Positions 6,422-9,603 of a DNA stretch of 9,603 nt are shown one piece after another. The DNA lies in the NCBI GenBank assembly GCA_902496845.1, contig CABVCJ010000071.1, positions 1 to 9,603 of the forward strand, given 5' to 3'. The position numbers and the translations under genes were made by a program. This stretch comes from an uncultured Collinsella sp. Its GTDB lineage: Bacteria > Actinomycetota > Coriobacteriia > Coriobacteriales > Coriobacteriaceae. The number at the start of each line of letters is the position of its first letter. Positions within the stretch are counted from its first letter, which is position 1. Under the pieces are notes generated by a model that searched no databases, was not told the origin of the DNA, and saw nothing but the letters and a program-made list of their open reading frames with translations.

Positions 6422-6435
6422 GCTATCATATTGAG
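6422..6435 (+). promoter_or_regulatory. Extended -10 promoter for pyrH-frr
   Basis: TGCTATCAT (6422? TG at 6421-6422, box TATCAT at 6424-6429) is identical to the extended -10 of the rpsB promoter. No good TTGACA-like box lies 16-18 bases upstream, so the promoter would depend on the extended -10. The expected start near 6435 gives a leader of only about 24 bases before the pyrH start. Its position right after a strong terminator supports a separate transcript for pyrH. Confidence 0.62.
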
Positions 6436-6444
6436 AGTCTAATT

Positions 6445-6461
6445 AAAGGAGGATCGCTTTG
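6445..6461 (+). promoter_or_regulatory. Strong SD fixing a TTG start for pyrH
   Basis: AAAGGAGG (6445-6452) is a near-complete match to the anti-SD and lies 6 bases before TTG 6459-6461. No ATG or GTG is available near the family N-terminus, so TTG is the start. A weak start codon paired with a strong SD may tune PyrH level. Confidence 0.85.
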
Positions 6462-7181
6462 TCCGACATCCGATATAAACGCGTGCTTCTGAAGCTTTCC
6501 GGCGAAGCACTGATGGGCGACGGCCACTATGGTATCGACCCCAAGATTACTGATCATCTTGCCAAGCAGGTCAAGGAGCTGCTCGCCGTTGGTCATGAGG
6601 TCGGCGTCGTTGTCGGCGGCGGCAACATTTTCCGCGGCATGGCCGGCGCTGCCGGTGGTATGGAGCGCGCCCAGGCCGATTACATGGGCATGCTTGCAAC
6701 CGTTATGAATGCGCTCGCCCTGCAGGATGCCTTTGAGCACAACGATGTTCCCTGCCGCGTGATGAGCGCTATCCAGATGAACGAGATCTGCGAGCCCTAT
6801 ATTCGCCGTCGCGCCATCAACCACCTTTCCAAGGGCAACGTCGTTATTTTTGCCGCCGGTTCGGGCAATCCGTACTTTACGACCGACACCGCCGCGGCTC
6901 TTCGTGCCTGCGAGATCGGTGCCGAGATTCTGATTAAGGCCACCAAGGTTGACGGCATCTACGACAAGGATCCCGTCAAGTGCGCTGATGCCGTCCGTTT
7001 TGACAAGATTACCTATCACGAGGTTCTCGTCCGCGGTCTGCAGGTTATGGATTCCACGGCTACGGCACTGTGCCAGGATAACCGTATGCCGATTTTGGTC
7101 CTCAACATCGATGGCGAGGACACCGTCAAGCGCGCGCTTTCGGGTGAGCCCGTCGGCACGCTCGTCTATCAGGAGGATTAA
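6459..7181 (+). CDS. pyrH: UMP kinase (uridylate kinase)
   Basis: PyrH phosphorylates UMP to UDP with ATP in pyrimidine nucleotide synthesis. It belongs to the amino-acid kinase fold and is a hexamer regulated by GTP and UTP in studied bacteria. The 240 residues show KRVLLKLSGEALMG (7-20), VVGGGNIFRG (51-60), ADYMGMLATVMNALALQ (73-89), GSGNPYFTTDTAA (134-146) and LIKATKVDGIYDKDP (158-172). The C-terminal part DNRMPILVLNI (207-217) is also typical. The TTG start is supported by the strong SD and by alignment of the N-terminus. An AGGAGG for frr lies within the last codons (7171-7176), so the genes are translationally linked. The pyrH-frr pair is widespread in bacteria. Confidence 0.97.
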   Translation: MSDIRYKRVLLKLSGEALMGDGHYGIDPKITDHLAKQVKELLAVGHEVGVVVGGGNIFRGMAGAAGGMERAQADYMGMLATVMNALALQDAFEHNDVPCRVMSAIQMNEICEPYIRRRAINHLSKGNVVIFAAGSGNPYFTTDTAAALRACEIGAEILIKATKVDGIYDKDPVKCADAVRFDKITYHEVLVRGLQVMDSTATALCQDNRMPILVLNIDGEDTVKRALSGEPVGTLVYQED

Positions 7182-7183
7182 GC

Positions 7184-7720
7184 ATGGCAGAGAACATCAC
7201 CGTCCACATGGACAAGTCGCTCGAGTCCCTCAAGCACAACTTCTCCAAGGTTCGTACCGGCCGCGCTAACGCCAACATTCTTTCCGACATTTCGGTCGAT
7301 TACTACGGTGTTCCCACGCCGGTTACCCAGGTTGCCGCCGTTAAGACTCCCGAGGCCCACATGCTGCTCATCGAGCCCTGGGACAAGGCGCTCGTCAACG
7401 CAATTGTGAAGGCTATCAGCGCTTCCGATCTGGGCATTACTCCCAACACTGACGGTACCGTCGTGCGCCTGCCGTTCCCGGCTCCCACCGAGGAGCGTCG
7501 TCGCGAGCTCGTCAAGGAGTGCCGCGAGTATGCCGAGCAGGCCAAGGTCTCCATTCGCAACATCCGTCGCGACTTTAACAACAAGCTCGAGCGCGACGAA
7601 GAGCTCACCGAGGACGATGTCCGTCGCGAGCAGGCCAAGGTCCAGAAGTATACCGATGAGTATGTTGCCAAGGTTGAGGAGCTTCTGAAGGAAAAAGAAG
7701 CCGAGGTCATGGAGATCTAA
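7184..7720 (+). CDS. frr: Ribosome recycling factor
   Basis: RRF, with EF-G, splits the post-termination ribosome into subunits. The 178 residues are slightly below the common 185. Features include the N-terminal helix with KVRTGRANANIL (22-33), the beta-rich domain II (about 31-104) and NTDGTVVRLPFP (88-99). The family segment PTEERRRELVK (101-111) and RNIRRDFNNKL (125-135) follow, and the C-terminal helix is highly charged. ATG 7184 sits 7 bases after AGGAGG and only 2 bases after the pyrH stop. The uppS GTG follows one base after the frr stop. A terminator-like hairpin begins 38 bases beyond the frr stop, inside uppS, and may define the end of many frr transcripts. Confidence 0.97.
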   Translation: MAENITVHMDKSLESLKHNFSKVRTGRANANILSDISVDYYGVPTPVTQVAAVKTPEAHMLLIEPWDKALVNAIVKAISASDLGITPNTDGTVVRLPFPAPTEERRRELVKECREYAEQAKVSIRNIRRDFNNKLERDEELTEDDVRREQAKVQKYTDEYVAKVEELLKEKEAEVMEI

Positions 7721-7721
7721 G

Positions 7722-8516
7722 GTGCAATACGACGAGAACAAACTGGTCGAGTACTTTGCCGACGCCCCTGCGGGCGTCGGTTTTTCCGACCTTGACCTCA
7801 ATAAGATTCCGCATCATATTTCGTGCATCATGGACGGTAACGGTCGCTGGGCCACGGCGCGCGGTCTTGCCCGCACCGAGGGACACAAGGCCGGTATCGT
7901 CTCCCTGCGCGAGATCATTACCGCATGCGTGCGTTTGGGCGTCGACGTCCTTTCGGCCTATGCGTTTTCCACCGAAAACTGGAATCGTCCGCAGCATGAG
8001 GTCAACGTTTTAATGCATCTGTTTGCTAAGACGTTTATCGATGAGCTGCCGCTGCTTAAGCGCGAAAACGTGCGCGTTGTCTTTTTGGGCGATATTTCCG
8101 CACTGCCCAAGAAGACCCGCGATGTCTTTGAGCGAGGTCTTGCCGAGTGTGCCGACCATACCGGCATGACGCTGGCACTTGCCGTCAACTACGGAGCCCG
8201 TGCCGAGATCACCCGTGCTGTCCGTCAGATCGCTCTCGATGCCGCTGCCGGAAAGATCAATCCGGCCGCTATCGACGATGATATGGTTGCTTCGCACCTG
8301 TATACCGCTGGGCTACCCGATCCTGAGCTTGTGATTCGAACCTCCGGCGAGCTTCGCCTTTCGAACTATCTGCTGTGGCAGGTTGCCTATTCCGAGTTTT
8401 ATGTCACCGATACCTATTGGCCCGACTTTGATCGTTGGGGTCTTGTCAACGCCATTTTGGCCTATCAGGGCCGCGACCGTAGGTTTGGTGGACTGAGCAA
8501 GACCGAGGAGGCTTAA
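7722..8516 (+). CDS. uppS: Undecaprenyl diphosphate synthase (cis-prenyltransferase)
   Basis: UppS condenses eight isopentenyl diphosphates onto farnesyl diphosphate to make the C55 lipid carrier for peptidoglycan and other wall polymers. It acts at the membrane surface. The 264 residues carry ISCIMDGNGRWA (33-44) with catalytic Asp38, the STENWNRP motif (83-90), VNYGAR (155-160), RTSGELRLSNYLLWQ (206-220), AYSEFY with Glu225, WPDF (233-236) and RDRRFGG (251-257). Thirty residues precede the core, a normal Gram-positive-type extension. The GTG start (7722) has GGAG (7711-7714) 7 bases upstream, and no other start occurs before Met37. Codons about 13-22 also form a perfect terminator-like hairpin at DNA level. 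The neighbours cdsA and dxr place it in a lipid and isoprenoid group. Confidence 0.97.
   Translation: MQYDENKLVEYFADAPAGVGFSDLDLNKIPHHISCIMDGNGRWATARGLARTEGHKAGIVSLREIITACVRLGVDVLSAYAFSTENWNRPQHEVNVLMHLFAKTFIDELPLLKRENVRVVFLGDISALPKKTRDVFERGLAECADHTGMTLALAVNYGARAEITRAVRQIALDAAAGKINPAAIDDDMVASHLYTAGLPDPELVIRTSGELRLSNYLLWQVAYSEFYVTDTYWPDFDRWGLVNAILAYQGRDRRFGGLSKTEEA
7759..7785 (+). terminator. Terminator-like hairpin inside the 5' end of uppS
   Basis: CCGACGCCC (7759-7767) pairs perfectly with GGGCGTCGG (7772-7780) around the tetraloop CTGC and is followed at once by TTTTT (7781-7785). This has the full form of an intrinsic terminator: a 9-bp stem, eight of its pairs G-C, then five T. It lies within uppS codons, starting 37 bases after the uppS GTG. 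It could end pyrH-frr transcripts or act as an attenuator relieved by ribosomes translating uppS. The structure is seen in the sequence; its activity is inferred. Confidence 0.65.
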
Positions 8517-8518
8517 TC

Positions 8519-9394
8519 GTGTCCGATCGTCCCAAGGCGTCTGCTCCCAAGGCGCCTGCCGCCAAGAGCGGCGCGGCCGCGACTTCGTGGCTTGCCGGCT
8601 TTATTACCCGTGCCGCCGCAGGTATCGTCTACGCCGTCGTATTTATTCTCTGCCTGGTTTTGGGTATCGTTCCCACCGCCATCTTCGTCTCCGTCATGAG
8701 CGGCCTGTGCTGCTTTGAGTTTTTCCGCATGACGAAGCTTGATGGCAAAGTTGCCAACGAGCGCCTGGGTATCGCTGCCGCCGTGCTCTTTCCGCTCTCG
8801 GCGCTGGGCGACTCGCTGCTGCTGAATGCCCTGCTTTTTGCTCTGATGCTTGCGGTGGGTATTTGGTATGTCTGGTCGGCGCGTACCCGCATATCCGATG
8901 TAGCTGTGACGCTCATGGGTCCCATCTACACCGGATTTATGCTGTCGGCTATCGTACTGCTGCGCGATGCCGTGCCCGGTTTTGCCGGCGCCCTGCTTTC
9001 GGTGGGTGTCTGCGCGTCTCTCTGGGTCTCCGATTCGTTTGCCTACATCGTGGGCAGTCGTATCGGCAAGCACAAGATGGTCCCCAAGATCTCTCCCAAA
9101 AAGAGCTGGGAGGGCTTTGTCGGCGGCATCTTGGGCTCGGTTCTTATCTGGCTTATTTTGTGGGCGACGCATTTCTATAAGCTGAGCTTGCCCTATGCGC
9201 TGCTTTGCGGCGTGGTTGTGTCCATCCTGGGCGTTATCGGTGACCTCATCGAGTCACGCATCAAGCGTGGCGTGGGCGTCAAGGATTCTGGCAACCTTAT
9301 TCCGGGCCATGGCGGCATGCTCGATCGTAGCGACTCGCTTATCTTTGGCTGCATTACCGCGCAGCTGCTTTTGATGATCGGAGGCGTGCTGTAA
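8519..9394 (+). CDS. cdsA: Phosphatidate cytidylyltransferase (CDP-diacylglycerol synthase)
   Basis: CdsA converts phosphatidic acid and CTP to CDP-diacylglycerol, the precursor of phosphatidylglycerol and cardiolipin, in the cytoplasmic membrane. The 291 residues begin with an Ala/Lys/Pro-rich cytoplasmic tail (1-28). About eight or nine hydrophobic segments follow (roughly 33-66, 83-119, 127-147, 155-175, 200-242 and 273-290). The family signature is present: SRIKRGVGVKDSGNLIPGHG (246-265), continuing GMLDRSD (266-272). The metal-binding-region motif DSFAYIVGSRIGKHK (172-186) and SPKKSWEG (192-199) precede it. A Ser at 271, between DR and D, stands where Leu, Ile or Thr is more usual. The GTG start (8519) has GGAGG (8507-8511) 7 bases upstream and lies 2 bases after the uppS stop. 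It overlaps dxr by one base (TAATG). Confidence 0.97.
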   Translation: MSDRPKASAPKAPAAKSGAAATSWLAGFITRAAAGIVYAVVFILCLVLGIVPTAIFVSVMSGLCCFEFFRMTKLDGKVANERLGIAAAVLFPLSALGDSLLLNALLFALMLAVGIWYVWSARTRISDVAVTLMGPIYTGFMLSAIVLLRDAVPGFAGALLSVGVCASLWVSDSFAYIVGSRIGKHKMVPKISPKKSWEGFVGGILGSVLIWLILWATHFYKLSLPYALLCGVVVSILGVIGDLIESRIKRGVGVKDSGNLIPGHGGMLDRSDSLIFGCITAQLLLMIGGVL

Positions 9395-9603
9395 TGGCCT
9401 TTCAGACGACGTATGGCCCCGATGGACGCCTTCGCGTTGCCATCCTGGGTTGTACGGGCTCTATCGGTACGCAGGCACTCGATGTATGCCGTCAGCACGC
9501 CGATCGACTGCAGGTGACGGCACTGTCCGTTAACTCCAGCACCTCGGAGCTCGTTGCGTTTGCCCGTGAGTTTTCGGTTCCGGCCGTTGCCGTGGCCGAC
9601 ACC
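9394..9603 (+). CDS. dxr: 1-deoxy-D-xylulose 5-phosphate reductoisomerase, 3' end missing
   Basis: Only the first 70 codons are present. The NADPH-binding fingerprint VAILGCTGSIGTQALDV (15-31) is characteristic of DXR, which converts DXP to MEP in the non-mevalonate isoprenoid pathway. The commonly seen Ser in GSTGSIG is Cys20 here. The ATG overlaps the cdsA TAA by one base, and GGAGG (9380-9384) lies 9 bases upstream, so translation is probably coupled to cdsA. The place next to cdsA and uppS matches the common bacterial uppS-cdsA-dxr order. Catalytic metal-binding residues lie beyond the window. Confidence 0.95.
   Translation, partial: MAFQTTYGPDGRLRVAILGCTGSIGTQALDVCRQHADRLQVTALSVNSSTSELVAFAREFSVPAVAVADT

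Noticed and set aside
8513..9172. - strand frame (219 codons) opposite cdsA
   Set aside because: The product is rich in Arg, Gln, Gly and His and has no motif. It lies wholly opposite cdsA, whose signature is complete.

Overview
The window reads as a stretch of core bacterial chromosome, about 60% GC by eye, with every gene on the + strand. The gene order is comM - dprA - trmFO - xerC - rpsB - tsf - pyrH - frr - uppS - cdsA - dxr. This is close to the order in Actinobacteria such as Mycobacterium (comM, dprA, xerC, rpsB, tsf, pyrH, frr, cdsA, dxr). It also has trmFO between dprA and xerC, as in Firmicutes (dprA, topA, trmFO, xerC). GC-rich codon use, strong Shine-Dalgarno (SD) sites and a folate-type TrmFO in an actinobacterial gene order suggest class Coriobacteriia, possibly Collinsella or a relative. 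That placement is an inference and was not tested by a search.

Region 1 (1-4479) is a tightly packed unit. It holds the 3' part of comM (AAA+ ATPase linked to natural transformation), dprA (RecA loader for incoming ssDNA), trmFO (tRNA m5U54 methylation) and a XerC-type tyrosine recombinase. Genes overlap by 1-4 bases or sit within about 15 bases, so one transcript is likely. The recombinase has no ATG, GTG or TTG at its expected start; the best candidate is ATA inside an ATAG overlap with the trmFO stop.

Region 2 (4480-6399) begins with a possible weak terminator and a clear extended -10 promoter. A leader of about 135 bases follows, with several predicted hairpins ahead of rpsB. rpsB (ribosomal protein S2) and tsf (EF-Ts) come next, and a very strong intrinsic terminator closes the unit.

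Region 3 (6400-9603) begins with a second extended -10 promoter sharing the same TGCTATCAT core. It then runs pyrH (UMP kinase), frr (ribosome recycling), uppS (undecaprenyl diphosphate synthase), cdsA (CDP-diacylglycerol synthase) and the start of dxr (MEP isoprenoid pathway). A textbook terminator-like hairpin with a T5 tail lies inside the first codons of uppS, where it could separate expression of the translation genes from the envelope and isoprenoid genes.

I see no mobile element, CRISPR array, tRNA, rRNA or defence system. No wholly new system is apparent. The most interesting signals are regulatory: the ATA start, the intragenic terminator in uppS and the structured rpsB leader.
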